Positions 51,270 through 60,717 of a stretch of 64,000 nt of DNA are shown here, in pieces. Numbering within the stretch: the first letter of the stretch is position 1; each line of letters begins with the position of its first letter. The position numbers were made by a program, and so were the translations under genes. Location of the stretch: contig NZ_BOSG01000001.1 of assembly GCF_018403225.1 (NCBI RefSeq), forward strand, positions 2,728,001 to 2,792,000, in the 5' to 3' direction. The DNA comes from Paenibacillus sp. J23TS9. Lineage in GTDB: Bacteria > Bacillota > Bacilli > Paenibacillales > Paenibacillaceae. Under the pieces are notes generated by a model. The model saw only the letters and a program-made list of their open reading frames with translations, had not been told where the DNA came from and did no database searches.

Positions 51270-52615
51270 ATGATCAACGGTTCCTTTCCAACTAGGACCT
51301 CCACATTTTTGAATTTTCCGGTTTCCGTCCGGGCAATATGGGGGACGATCGTGATGTTAAAATTCATGCCGATGGTGAACAGCTTTTCCAGCTTCTCGAC
51401 CACCATTTTAATTTCCTCCTGCACAACTTCCTCCTGCTGCGTCGATTCGACCATGATCTCAATCAGATCATAGCGGTGCTGAATCAGCTTGCAGGCGCTG
51501 AACGTTTTGGTCCCACGGAGGGCTATGGCGATCAGCGGCGAGGGGAGCATATCCCCGTTCGGCTTGTACATGATCTCACCCATGCGGCCGTCGATGGAGC
51601 GGATAACCGGAAAAAGATGCTCCTTTCCTTTTTGCGGCTGCTGGTCAAAACGCGCGGCGGCATCGGTCAATTCATAGCGAATCATAGGCATCACATCGTT
51701 CAAAAAAGAAGTGCCGATGATCGCGCTCGTCTCCTGATTTTGCTCTACATAGCTGTATAAAGGCAGGAAGTAGTAAGAATGGGAGTCATCAAGCCAGCCG
51801 CCTAATGCCACTTTCTCCGTCTGTCCGTAATGAGCAAATATGCGGGAGCTGGAAAACACGCTGCTGATAAGATATACCTGATAATCATGTACCATTTCGC
51901 AGGCGAGCAAAATGGCTTTAGGCTGATATAATTCAGTGAGCTGATGATCGACCAGAAATTTGGTGAACATCGCCAGTGCAGAAGGAAAACCGTACAGATA
52001 TTCATAACCCGACGCCAGGATTGCGTTCACTATGTCCCTGATGTTGCGTTCCGTGATGGCTGTGGTGTTTATTTTCAAGGTCCTGGAATACTTATCCAGA
52101 ATATAAAGCTTATTGCTCGGCAGCGCTCCCCTGAATTCCACTCGCCCATCTCCCGGCTTATAGCCGACATTAGCCCACAGGTAACAGATCGCAGCCCATT
52201 CCCGCTCTTCAACCGCTCGGTTCGAATAAAGGGTAAGCGATGTGCCTGTTGTGCCACTGGTTCCTAATTTTTTCAGCTTTTCCGGCGTATATTTGGACAC
52301 CACCATATCATGGCCGTGCATCCGCACATCCTCTTTATGAATCACAGGAATACGCTCCATGTCACTGAAATCCTGAAGCATATCCGGGTGAAAGCCGTGT
52401 GCGTCATATAGCTGTCTGTAAAACTTTGTATGTTCATAAGCCAGCGTTATCATATCTTTCAAGGATTGAAGCTGAGCCTCGCGGATTTGTTCGTATTCCA
52501 TGCTTTTCATTTTCTCTAACTTGTTCAGCCACAGATGAAACTCTCTGCCAACGTTCACGTACCGAAACGGGAGATAAGATAAAATTTGCTTGGCGGCTAC
52601 TTTGGTTATATTCAT
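51266..52615 (-). CDS. PaaK/CapK-like adenylate-forming enzyme
   Basis: 449 residues from the ATG at 52615 (AAGGA upstream, ATGA overlap with the previous gene); a longer reading is unsupported. The ATP-binding loop KLGTSGTTGTSLTLY and the core FAHYGQTEKVALGGWLDD are those of phenylacetate-CoA ligase-like proteins. CapK-type members occur in capsule loci and probably activate a carboxylic acid for transfer to a sugar. The substrate is unknown. The FemAB/GNAT-like genes in this locus are possible partners that use the activated group (inference). Confidence 0.8.
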   Translation of the reverse strand: MNITKVAAKQILSYLPFRYVNVGREFHLWLNKLEKMKSMEYEQIREAQLQSLKDMITLAYEHTKFYRQLYDAHGFHPDMLQDFSDMERIPVIHKEDVRMHGHDMVVSKYTPEKLKKLGTSGTTGTSLTLYSNRAVEEREWAAICYLWANVGYKPGDGRVEFRGALPSNKLYILDKYSRTLKINTTAITERNIRDIVNAILASGYEYLYGFPSALAMFTKFLVDHQLTELYQPKAILLACEMVHDYQVYLISSVFSSSRIFAHYGQTEKVALGGWLDDSHSYYFLPLYSYVEQNQETSAIIGTSFLNDVMPMIRYELTDAAARFDQQPQKGKEHLFPVIRSIDGRMGEIMYKPNGDMLPSPLIAIALRGTKTFSACKLIQHRYDLIEIMVESTQQEEVVQEEIKMVVEKLEKLFTIGMNFNITIVPHIARTETGKFKNVEVLVGKEPLII

Positions 52616-54783
52616 AGGTTCATCATTCCTTTTGATAATGATCGTTCTACTTCTAGCGCGATCTCCATCGCCTGAATTTGCTCCCATAGCGGAATTGGCC
52701 AATCGCTTTGTCCCTGAACCGCATCGGCAAACCGTTCCAGCGTCTCCCGCTGTCCTTTATTGCTGATCTTCGTTTCCATTCCTTTCACTTTACTGCCTGC
52801 AATCGACAGCCTGCGGTAATCATCAAGAAAAATGTTTTTCCCATCTACGTATATATCCATCTGCTCTTTGGGATATAATTTTGATCCAAGCGCGGTGTAT
52901 GTCACTGTGGCAACGGAACCGTCCGCGAACTCCATCGTCGCGACAAAATTATCCGTGTGTGAGTAATGCTTTGTCGAGGGTTGCAGATGAGATACATGAA
53001 TCCGCTGTACTTTGCTCCCTGTCAAATAAGTAAATAGGTCATAAATATGACAGCATTCCCCGCGGTTTCGCCCTCCGCCTTCTTCCGTCTGGGTCCAATG
53101 ATCCAGCGGGAGGTATCCGGCATTCATTCTATAATTCAGAATCATGGGATTGCTTCGCTGTTCGAGCATTTCCTTGATCTTCAACGCGTAGGGTGAGAAT
53201 CTGCGGTTGAAGCCGGTAACCAGCACCGGAGCTGGCTTTCCTTCAGAGATGTCGTCATAAAACCGTTCTATTTCCCCTAGCTCAGACATGGTCAGAGCCA
53301 GCGGCTTCTCCACAAATACATGCTTGTCAGCCCGTAGTGCATCCAGAACGATTGATGCATGTGTATCATGACGTGTTGCAATAAGCACTGCGTCAATATC
53401 CGGGTCCTGAAGAAGCAGCCGGTAGCTTGTAGCCGCATATACTGCTCCGAATTGTTTGGCTGTCTCGGCTGCATTGTGGCCGGTTTGGCTCATGATCGCT
53501 TGCAGCTCAAATTTGGCGGATAAAGCATTAATATTCGGAAGATGCATGTTTTTGGCAAATTCACCTGCTCCGATCAATCCGATATGTACTTTCTTGTCCG
53601 TTCTCTGAATGGTATGAGGCCGGGTATTTATTATTACCTTATGGGACAAACTGCGGACTTCGGTTTGTTCCGGATAAGAAAGCAGCACCATCATCGGTTT
53701 TTTCTCCGCATGTTGGATATATTCATAGGCTTCCGACGCTTCTCCAACCGGGAATATGCGGGAAATCATCGGTTCAAGCCTCACTTTTCCTTCCGCTGCC
53801 AGCCTCAAGAACTCCCTCATATTCCGGTTTTCCGTCCATCGTACATATCCAAGCGGGTAGTCCTGCCCTTTCTCCTCATAGTTCCGGTCGTAGCGTCCCG
53901 GCCCATAAGATGTAGAAATATAGAAATCCAGCTCCTTTTCGTAGATGTCGGATCGATTAATCTCGAGACCCACATCGCCTACAACGACGACACGCCCTTT
54001 CTTCCGTGTCATCCGAAAGGCCTCGGAGAGTATTACACTTGATCGCGCTGCTGCTGTTATGATGACGCCATCCGCCCCCATACCATCCGTGAGCCGGAGT
54101 GCTGCTTCAACACCGCTCTCTTCCTGGGGCTGTATAGCCAACTCCATGCCTAAGCTTTTTGCCAGTGCAATTCGCCCGGAATCCAGGTCAGTACCAATGA
54201 CCCTGCATCCGTTTGCCTTCAGCAGTTGTACCGTAAGTTGCCCCAGAATGCCTAGCCCGATCACAATAAATGTCTCCCCAAGAGTTGGTGCAGCACGCCG
54301 TAACCCCTGCATGGCGATTGCTCCGAGCGTCACTGTACTGGCCTCTGCCAAGCCCAAGCCATCGGGTACCGGTGTAACCAAATTCCTTGGAACCCGGATG
54401 ACTTCCGCATGATGGGCAAACTGTGCTCCCGCGCATGCGACAAGGTCACCCTCCTTCAGGTCCGAGACCCCATCACCGACCTCAATAACGGTTCCGGCCG
54501 CCGAATAGCCAGATGGTTGTCCAGCACCGGCTTTCAATTTAAGCATATTCCGAGTATGGGATAACCCTTGTGAAGCGGCTATATTCATCAACTTCCGTAC
54601 GTTTTCAGGCTGCTGAACCGCGCGTTTCCATAGCGGAACTCCGCTGCTTTTAAGTCCGCTAAGCTCGGTTCCTATCGATATACAGGAATGATTCACCTGA
54701 ACCAGCACGGTTCCCTTTTGGATTTCGGGTGCCGGAATTTGTTCAACCACAGCATTTCCTTGTCTAATAATTACCTGATTCAT
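52612..54783 (-). CDS. Bi-domain oxidoreductase: zinc-type dehydrogenase fused to Gfo/Idh/MocA
   Basis: 723 residues from the ATG at 54783 (GGGAG 9 nt upstream). The N-terminal domain (about 1-340) is a medium-chain dehydrogenase with GLGILGQLTVQLLKANG; the catalytic zinc residues are replaced by NHSCISIGTELSGLK, so activity may differ. The C-terminal domain (about 385-723) is a Gfo/Idh/MocA oxidoreductase with IGLIGAGEFAKNMHLPN and HVFVEKPLALT. This fusion is found in polysaccharide loci next to heparinase-like genes, as here. It probably oxidises or epimerises a sugar or sugar nucleotide. Confidence 0.87.
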   Translation of the reverse strand: MNQVIIRQGNAVVEQIPAPEIQKGTVLVQVNHSCISIGTELSGLKSSGVPLWKRAVQQPENVRKLMNIAASQGLSHTRNMLKLKAGAGQPSGYSAAGTVIEVGDGVSDLKEGDLVACAGAQFAHHAEVIRVPRNLVTPVPDGLGLAEASTVTLGAIAMQGLRRAAPTLGETFIVIGLGILGQLTVQLLKANGCRVIGTDLDSGRIALAKSLGMELAIQPQEESGVEAALRLTDGMGADGVIITAAARSSVILSEAFRMTRKKGRVVVVGDVGLEINRSDIYEKELDFYISTSYGPGRYDRNYEEKGQDYPLGYVRWTENRNMREFLRLAAEGKVRLEPMISRIFPVGEASEAYEYIQHAEKKPMMVLLSYPEQTEVRSLSHKVIINTRPHTIQRTDKKVHIGLIGAGEFAKNMHLPNINALSAKFELQAIMSQTGHNAAETAKQFGAVYAATSYRLLLQDPDIDAVLIATRHDTHASIVLDALRADKHVFVEKPLALTMSELGEIERFYDDISEGKPAPVLVTGFNRRFSPYALKIKEMLEQRSNPMILNYRMNAGYLPLDHWTQTEEGGGRNRGECCHIYDLFTYLTGSKVQRIHVSHLQPSTKHYSHTDNFVATMEFADGSVATVTYTALGSKLYPKEQMDIYVDGKNIFLDDYRRLSIAGSKVKGMETKISNKGQRETLERFADAVQGQSDWPIPLWEQIQAMEIALEVERSLSKGMMNL

Positions 54784-54802
54784 TAGTAGTAGCTCCCCCG
54801 TT

Positions 54803-56791
54803 TTAATCCCAGTGAATTGTAGTTCGCAGATATTGATGATGGGTATACACACGCAGTAATTGACTCGGTTCACGGACACCGTAATCCTTAGATATCCATC
54901 CTTTTTGTATCTGCACATCGGTGGCATTTTCAAAGGCAACGATAGCCTTGAATCCCTCCGCTTGCAGTATTAAGTTCCTCTTGTCCGCATACACTCTTAT
55001 CCCTGTAGCCAGCATAAATGCTGCTGAAGCCGGGAGTACTTCACTTTGTGCAGGAGTCGCGTGCTCAAGTTTATCGATGATGACCAGCCCCGAGTCCTTC
55101 AGCATAATTTCACGTCTATGAATGATTCCGCTCTTTTTCTCAAAGCCGCGGTGATTCCCGGCAAAATACTCGTAAGAGAACAACTCGCATTTCGCATAAG
55201 TTTGTTCCCGCAGCAAAAACAAGTTTCTATCCTCCATATCATTTTGTTCCATATCTCCAACCTGCAGCGTGTTATGAACAGTTGTACTACGAAAAAGGTT
55301 TCTTGCCCGATAATCGGCCGAGTAGATAAAAGTACCCGGATCCACAATTATATCCTTACCCTTAACATTCAGCTCAAAGCTCAGTTGGTCGTTATGACTG
55401 TGTGCCCCATGTCCGTGAAAGGAAAGCTCTCCGCAGCGGATTAGACAGTATATCTCCGGGCTGCGGAGCACATAGTAGCCGCCATCCGGAAAAGCCACAG
55501 ATCTTGGTTCATCAAGCTCCGGTATCCGGCTCGGCTTATTTCCGCCAGCAATCCACAATGCGTCTTCCCAGCTGCTGATGCCGGCTTCCCGAAAATCATC
55601 CCGTTCAAAGAATTCACCGGCTACAGCCAACAGATGGCGGAAATCGCTACGTACCCATCTGCTGTATCGAGAGACAATGAGATATCTTCCATCATCAGCA
55701 TCGCCAATCAGTGGCGTCAATCCATCCGGTTTCATGATATGCAGCATAAACTCATGCATTTTCTCAAGACGACGCATATATGCATCCGAGAAATGGAGTC
55801 CATTCCTTGAGCACCACATCGTTGTTAGCAGAAACATTTCAGCGACAAGCCGGTGATAAGAGGTGGATGCTTCATAGTTGGTTCCATCCTCATTGACCTG
55901 TACAAACAGCTCCTTCTCCATTTCATTCATACCGAAGGTCAGCCAGTCTGCAGGATTACCTAATTGAGGCTGATTCCCCTGTATGTTAAAGCTGCCAAAA
56001 TAAATTCCAAGAGCAATCAGGCCAGCCAAATCAGCCGTATAATGATTTCCTGTATGTTCCCCGGTATTCTCCAGGTTACCGCGAATAAAGACACCATGCA
56101 GATATAATGAGGCATGGAAACTTTCCCAAAAGGACTCGGGTATGGATGGACTTTTTCGAAAAAAAGGAACGACGGCAATCCAATTGGCCGAACGGATAGC
56201 AACATCCATGGCACAAGTCCAGTTGACTGACATCTCAACCGGATTCTGTATCATCCAATCTTCAAGCTGTGCCTGAAATTCAAGGGCGTATTTCTCGTCC
56301 TCAGTCAGCCAGTAGGCCTTCCCCAAGGTGAAAAAATGCTGAAAACGCGAAAGCTCCCAGGGAACCTTGACGTCCGCAGCATTATCCAGATCAACAATTT
56401 TAATCCATTTATAAAATTTATTATCCCACCGGAACCCCGTTTTGAAATCCTCATGCCAAGGCAAGGAAGGTCCAAGACTTGTTTCGCCTGAACCAAGAAG
56501 ATCAAAAACATGCGCGCAGATCCGTTCCGCATCATGGATGATCTCCTGATCCACCCTCTCTGATTCCAGTACGTTCACATAATGTTCCCGGCTGAGCGGA
56601 TCAAAGAGAAATGTGCTTGTCGTTTCAAATGATCGAAACAACTCCGGCCGAAGCGTAATGGGCGAGCGGCTTATCCGGTATTGTCTGTATGCGAAACGCG
56701 CCTCCTGTATCGCTTTGCCGGCGATTTTCTTCATCGCAGCCCGAAAAGGCATTTCCTTCAGGCGCCTAATTTTGGTTTGAACTGAGGACAT
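54803..56791 (-). CDS. Heparinase II/III-like (alginate lyase family) protein
   Basis: 662 residues, no signal peptide. The N-terminal alpha/alpha barrel (about 60-400) includes NLENTGEHTGNHYTADLAGL, and the C-terminal Hepar_II_III beta-domain includes GHGAHSHNDQLSFELNVKGK with the conserved His. Such enzymes cleave acidic polysaccharides, but a cytoplasmic member in a synthesis locus may instead modify the precursor. The partner gene downstream, the bi-domain oxidoreductase, is its usual neighbour. Co-transcribed, gap 19 bp. Confidence 0.83.
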   Translation of the reverse strand: MSSVQTKIRRLKEMPFRAAMKKIAGKAIQEARFAYRQYRISRSPITLRPELFRSFETTSTFLFDPLSREHYVNVLESERVDQEIIHDAERICAHVFDLLGSGETSLGPSLPWHEDFKTGFRWDNKFYKWIKIVDLDNAADVKVPWELSRFQHFFTLGKAYWLTEDEKYALEFQAQLEDWMIQNPVEMSVNWTCAMDVAIRSANWIAVVPFFRKSPSIPESFWESFHASLYLHGVFIRGNLENTGEHTGNHYTADLAGLIALGIYFGSFNIQGNQPQLGNPADWLTFGMNEMEKELFVQVNEDGTNYEASTSYHRLVAEMFLLTTMWCSRNGLHFSDAYMRRLEKMHEFMLHIMKPDGLTPLIGDADDGRYLIVSRYSRWVRSDFRHLLAVAGEFFERDDFREAGISSWEDALWIAGGNKPSRIPELDEPRSVAFPDGGYYVLRSPEIYCLIRCGELSFHGHGAHSHNDQLSFELNVKGKDIIVDPGTFIYSADYRARNLFRSTTVHNTLQVGDMEQNDMEDRNLFLLREQTYAKCELFSYEYFAGNHRGFEKKSGIIHRREIMLKDSGLVIIDKLEHATPAQSEVLPASAAFMLATGIRVYADKRNLILQAEGFKAIVAFENATDVQIQKGWISKDYGVREPSQLLRVYTHHQYLRTTIHWD

Positions 56792-56794
56792 TCT

Positions 56795-58063
56795 TTACAC
56801 TCCCACTTCCACACGGGGAGCCAGGAGGAAAAATCCTCTGGTATCCACAACGATCTTTTCCTGCAATTGATCCGGGCTTATGGAACGGAAAGCTTCATGG
56901 TTCACCAGCAGCAATACAATATCCGCCTTGCGCACCGCCTCTTCCGCGTCTGACAGGAATACATTTTCATTTCGCAAATTGTCAGGCAGCTGCTCAATAT
57001 GAGGCTCCACAACATGCATCGTGGCTAATCCCGTCTTAGCCAGATGCTCCACAATCGCCATCGACGGACTTTCACGCAAATCATCAATATTCGCCTTGAA
57101 GGCAAGTCCCAGACAGGCAATGACAGGCGATCTCAGCTTCGCAGCAAGCTGCAGTACTTTCTCCACCACATACCAGGGCTTCTGGTCATTTACGATTCGG
57201 GCGGTATGAATTAACTTAGCCTGCTCAGGAGCAGCATCGACCAGGAACCAGGGGTCGACTGCAATGCAGTGTCCTCCCACCCCAGGCCCCGGCTGGAGGA
57301 TATTGACACGTGGATGATGGTTAGCCAAGCGGATCAGCTCCCAGACATCGATATCCAAGTGATCGCATATCAATGACAGCTCATTCGCAAATGCAATATT
57401 CACATCTCTGAAGGAATTTTCCGTCAGCTTAGCCATTTCGGCAGTACGGGCATTCGTTTCAAGAATTGCTCCTTTGACAAAATGCCTATAGAAATCAGCG
57501 GTCCCATGTGTGGAAGCCTCATCAATTCCTCCAATAATGCGGTCATTCTCCACCAGTTCCCTTAAAATCTGTCCTGGAAGGACCCGCTCCGGACAGTAGG
57601 AAACAAAAATCCGGTTGTAAGCGGCATGAAGCGATTCCGAAATACTCAGATCCTCTCTCGCTGCTACGATCCAGTCAGCAATCTGCTCTGTCGTACCCAC
57701 CGGGCTGGTTGATTCAAGGATAACAAGGTTTCCCGGCCTTAGGAAAGGAATGATTGCCTTTGCCGCCTGCTCTACATAGGTCAAGTCGGGTTTGTTGTTT
57801 TCCTTAAAAGGAGTCGGTACGGCCAAAATAAAGATATCCGCCTCTGCAGGAGCTGTAGAAGCACGCAAAAATCCGCTCTGTACAGCGCTCTGTACGGCGA
57901 GGTCCAGATCTGGCTCCGTGATATGAACCTCTCCTTGATTAATCCGATCAACTGTATGTATGTTAACGTCAACGCCATGTACGTAAAAACCATTCATCGC
58001 CAGCAGACTGGCAGTCGGAAGTCCGATATAACCAAGTCCCATTACACACACTTTCTTCACCAT
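56795..58063 (-). CDS. wecC: UDP-N-acetyl-D-mannosamine dehydrogenase-type enzyme (WecC-like)
   Basis: 422 residues. NAD site GLGYIGLPTAS (9-19); catalytic C266 in PGPGVGGHCIAVDPWF; TENSFRDVNIAFANE is the central domain helix. It oxidises a UDP-sugar twice at C6 to give a uronic acid, so the polymer is probably acidic. GHCIAVDP favours WecC over UDP-glucose dehydrogenase. No UDP-GlcNAc 2-epimerase is in the window, so the substrate must come from elsewhere. Confidence 0.88.
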   Translation of the reverse strand: MVKKVCVMGLGYIGLPTASLLAMNGFYVHGVDVNIHTVDRINQGEVHITEPDLDLAVQSAVQSGFLRASTAPAEADIFILAVPTPFKENNKPDLTYVEQAAKAIIPFLRPGNLVILESTSPVGTTEQIADWIVAAREDLSISESLHAAYNRIFVSYCPERVLPGQILRELVENDRIIGGIDEASTHGTADFYRHFVKGAILETNARTAEMAKLTENSFRDVNIAFANELSLICDHLDIDVWELIRLANHHPRVNILQPGPGVGGHCIAVDPWFLVDAAPEQAKLIHTARIVNDQKPWYVVEKVLQLAAKLRSPVIACLGLAFKANIDDLRESPSMAIVEHLAKTGLATMHVVEPHIEQLPDNLRNENVFLSDAEEAVRKADIVLLLVNHEAFRSISPDQLQEKIVVDTRGFFLLAPRVEVGV

Positions 58064-58097
58064 TTGAGCCCCTGCCTTATAATAAAATTGAAGGAAA

Positions 58098-58997
58098 TCA
58101 AAACAATACCTTTCCCTGCTTTTCCGCCTGCAAAATACGATCCATTGCCGCCAGAAGGGAAAGTCTCAAATCCTCCTGATGCAGCGCAAAATCAATGGTG
58201 GTCAGAATATAGCCAAGCTTCTCTCCAACATCAAAACGCTCTCCCTCAAAGGTATATCCGATACAGCCCTTTTCCACAATCAGCTGCTGGATGGCGTCAG
58301 TAAGCTGTATTTCTCCGCCGTATCCCGCCTCCTGACGTTCCAGATAACTGAATATTTCCGGCGTCAGCACATAACGTCCGATGATAGCCAGGTTAGACGG
58401 GGCTTCGCCGGGGCTTGGCTTTTCCACAACCCTGCGGAGTGCATAGGCTGTGCCCGCATGATCCAGCGTATGTAACGGATCAATGACCCCATAACGGTGT
58501 GTCTGGTCGACTGGTACAGCACCTACCCCCACAACGGAGAGTCCATAGGTTTCGTATTGTTCTACTAACTGTCCTATACATGGCACTTCTGACCTCACGA
58601 TGTCATCACCGAGCAGCACGGCAAATGGCTCATTACCGATGAAATTCCGCGCACACCATATGGCATGCCCCAGTCCTTTAGCTTCCTTTTGGCGGATATA
58701 ATGAATTTCAACCTCCGAAGATCGGCGTACCGATTCGAGAACCTCCAGCTTGCCCTTCTGCAGCAAATTCAGTTCGAGTTCAAACGAATGATCGAAGTGA
58801 TCCTCAATAGATCGTTTCCCTTTTCCCGTCACGATAATAATATCCTCAATGCCTGCAGCTATTGCCTCCTCCACAATATACTGAATGGTCGGCTTATCGA
58901 CGATTGGAAGCATTTCCTTAGGCATCGCCTTGGTTGCCGGCAGAAAGCGTGTGCCCAGGCCCGCTGCCGGAATAATCGCCTTTCTGACTTTGTTCAC
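58098..58997 (-). CDS. galU: UTP-glucose-1-phosphate uridylyltransferase
   Basis: 299 residues from GTG at 58997, which gives [18 protein letters not shown], the usual GalU N-terminus, with GGGGG 9 nt upstream; an ATG 9 nt earlier abuts the GGGGG. The nucleotidyl site and later [31 protein letters not shown] and [10 protein letters not shown] are all present. It makes UDP-glucose, the entry point for several sugars of the polymer. The gap before it (237 bp) contains repeats at 59049-59128. Confidence 0.94.
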   Translation of the reverse strand: MNKVRKAIIPAAGLGTRFLPATKAMPKEMLPIVDKPTIQYIVEEAIAAGIEDIIIVTGKGKRSIEDHFDHSFELELNLLQKGKLEVLESVRRSSEVEIHYIRQKEAKGLGHAIWCARNFIGNEPFAVLLGDDIVRSEVPCIGQLVEQYETYGLSVVGVGAVPVDQTHRYGVIDPLHTLDHAGTAYALRRVVEKPSPGEAPSNLAIIGRYVLTPEIFSYLERQEAGYGGEIQLTDAIQQLIVEKGCIGYTFEGERFDVGEKLGYILTTIDFALHQEDLRLSLLAAMDRILQAEKQGKVLF

Positions 58998-59048
58998 TGC
59001 TTTCATCCCCCTTTTGGTATTCCATTCTCTTTGTTGATAACTGAATTA

Positions 59049-59128
59049 AAGTATGAGCTGTATGTCCGGCCTCACATAGCTCATACTTCAACCGAAGTAT
59101 GAAACGGGCATCTAACCCGGCCTCACAC
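59049..59128. repeat. Inverted and direct repeats in the leader of galU
   Basis: AAGTATGAGCT (59049-59059) and AGCTCATACTT (59078-59088) form a perfect 11-bp inverted repeat. AAGTATGA recurs at 59095-59102, and CCGGCCTCACA occurs at 59066-59076 and 59118-59128. The pattern is a degenerate duplication of a unit of about 46-52 bp. Confidence 0.7.
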
Positions 59129-59243
59129 CACACTCCCGACGATTTACGTCTAAGGTATTTGCATACCCACAGCATGATCGAGTGCCTACCATGATAAAGG
59201 TACAGTAGACATAACCTTCGGCTGCACAGCCGACATCGAATAA

Positions 59244-59933
59244 CTATTCGGGAAGACCGTAATAGTAATACTGGTTCGCTTCTGACTTGCTGTACTTTTT
59301 ATTGTTCAGAACCACACCGAGAATGTTGGCCTTGGCGAGCTCCAACTTTTCCTTGGTTTTCTTGATAAACTCCCGTTTCACCTTACCTGCGTATATAACT
59401 AGAATGACTCCGTCGCTGATGGAAGCCACAATCAGGCCATCTGCTACCGCCATCACCGGCGAAGTGTCAATCAGGATGATATCGTATTCCTCTTTCCATA
59501 AATTGATGATTTCCTTTAATTTATCCGATGACAGCAGCTCTGTTGGATTGGGTGGAACAGGACCCGCTGTGACAAGGGATAAGTTATCAATGGTCGTCTG
59601 ATGCAAAATCTCGCCATAAGAGCACTGGTTTGCCAAAATATTGGATAAACCTACCCGATTGGAGACATTGAATACGCTTTGCAGTGAAGGATGTCTCAAA
59701 TCAGCATCAATCAAGAGCACCTTTTTTCCCTCATGGGCATAGGCAACCGCCAAATTGCTGATGGTCGTGGTCTTGCCTTCACCTGCCTGGGTAGAAGTGA
59801 CAGCCATGACCTGCAGCTTGTGGTTCCAGCCGGAAAACTGAATATTGGTGCGGAGGTTTCGGTAGCCTTCGGAGATGTTGGACCTGCGATTGGTATTCAT
59901 AATCAGCTTGTTCTTATTGACTGAGCGGCGCAT
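59244..59933 (-). CDS. CpsD-like bacterial tyrosine kinase (BY-kinase)
   Basis: 229 residues from the ATG at 59933 (AGGTG 7 nt upstream); a GTG 9 nt earlier is an alternative. Walker A TQAGEGKTT, Walker A' VLLIDADLRHP and Walker B IILIDTSP are intact. The C-terminus has the tyrosine cluster NQYYYYGLPE that is autophosphorylated. It works with the Wzz-like adaptor and the PHP phosphatase to control chain length and output. The start overlaps the adaptor gene by 20 bp. Confidence 0.92.
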   Translation of the reverse strand: MRRSVNKNKLIMNTNRRSNISEGYRNLRTNIQFSGWNHKLQVMAVTSTQAGEGKTTTISNLAVAYAHEGKKVLLIDADLRHPSLQSVFNVSNRVGLSNILANQCSYGEILHQTTIDNLSLVTAGPVPPNPTELLSSDKLKEIINLWKEEYDIILIDTSPVMAVADGLIVASISDGVILVIYAGKVKREFIKKTKEKLELAKANILGVVLNNKKYSKSEANQYYYYGLPE

Positions 59934-60663
59934 ATTTTTCACCTGCCTGTTTTTTGGATCGGGCGGAGGAGCGTGTTTTAAGATCTCTCTTTTTCATTTT
60001 CCGGATCGCCCCAAGCGTAGTCAGTTCCAGATACCGTTCTACGTCGTACTCGTTTCTCACCGTATCATCAAGGTATTCAAGCATAAGCACGATGCCCACA
60101 GCCAACAGAAAGGAAGCGGCAAAAGCAAGGGCGACATTCACTTTAAGCTTCGGACTAACGGGCACCGGATTTTTCTGCGGCTTGGCGTTGTCCAGAATAG
60201 TAATGTTATCGACCTTCATAATCCGCGGAATTTCTTCCTTAAATACCTTCGATACGGCATTGACGATATTCATGGCGTGGTCGTAGGACGGGTCTCTCAT
60301 TTTAAGCGTAATAACTTGGGAGTTCTGGGCCGTGATAACTTGCAGCTTATCGATCAGCTCTGTTGAGGTAACCTGCATGTCGGGATGCTGCTGCACAACC
60401 TTGTCCATAATGGATGCTGATGTAATAATCACTTTGTAGGAATTAATCAGCATAATATTGGATGTAATTTCATTCAAATCCAGTCCCCTGGCTCCCTCCT
60501 GATCCAAATTCATCTTATTCACGATCAGCGTGCTTGAAGCCTCATACATCGGCGTGATCATATATTTGCTGTACAGTCCGGCTCCCGCGGTGCATATCAT
60601 CACAAAGGCAACAATCAGCCATAACCTTTTTCTAAGCATCTGTATCATTAACTTCAGTTCCAT
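59914..60663 (-). CDS. Wzz-family chain-length determinant / BY-kinase adaptor
   Basis: 249 residues. Two membrane helices (about 13-34 and 177-199) enclose an outer domain with the Wzz start EASSTLIVNKMNLDQEGARG and the Pro-rich segment KNPVPVSPKLKVN before the second helix. The short basic cytoplasmic tail (about 200-249) activates the kinase. GGGGGAG precedes the ATG. Confidence 0.9.
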   Translation of the reverse strand: MELKLMIQMLRKRLWLIVAFVMICTAGAGLYSKYMITPMYEASSTLIVNKMNLDQEGARGLDLNEITSNIMLINSYKVIITSASIMDKVVQQHPDMQVTSTELIDKLQVITAQNSQVITLKMRDPSYDHAMNIVNAVSKVFKEEIPRIMKVDNITILDNAKPQKNPVPVSPKLKVNVALAFAASFLLAVGIVLMLEYLDDTVRNEYDVERYLELTTLGAIRKMKKRDLKTRSSARSKKQAGEKYAPLSQ

Positions 60664-60717
60664 TAGGACTCCCCCAACTCTTGTACGATTTGAACCCGGG
60701 TGGCTATTTTCCCGGAA

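Noticed and set aside
58918..59175. 85-codon minus-strand ORF covering the galU leader repeats
   Set aside because: Out of frame with galU, coded mainly by the repeats, and overlapping the galU start; not a likely protein.
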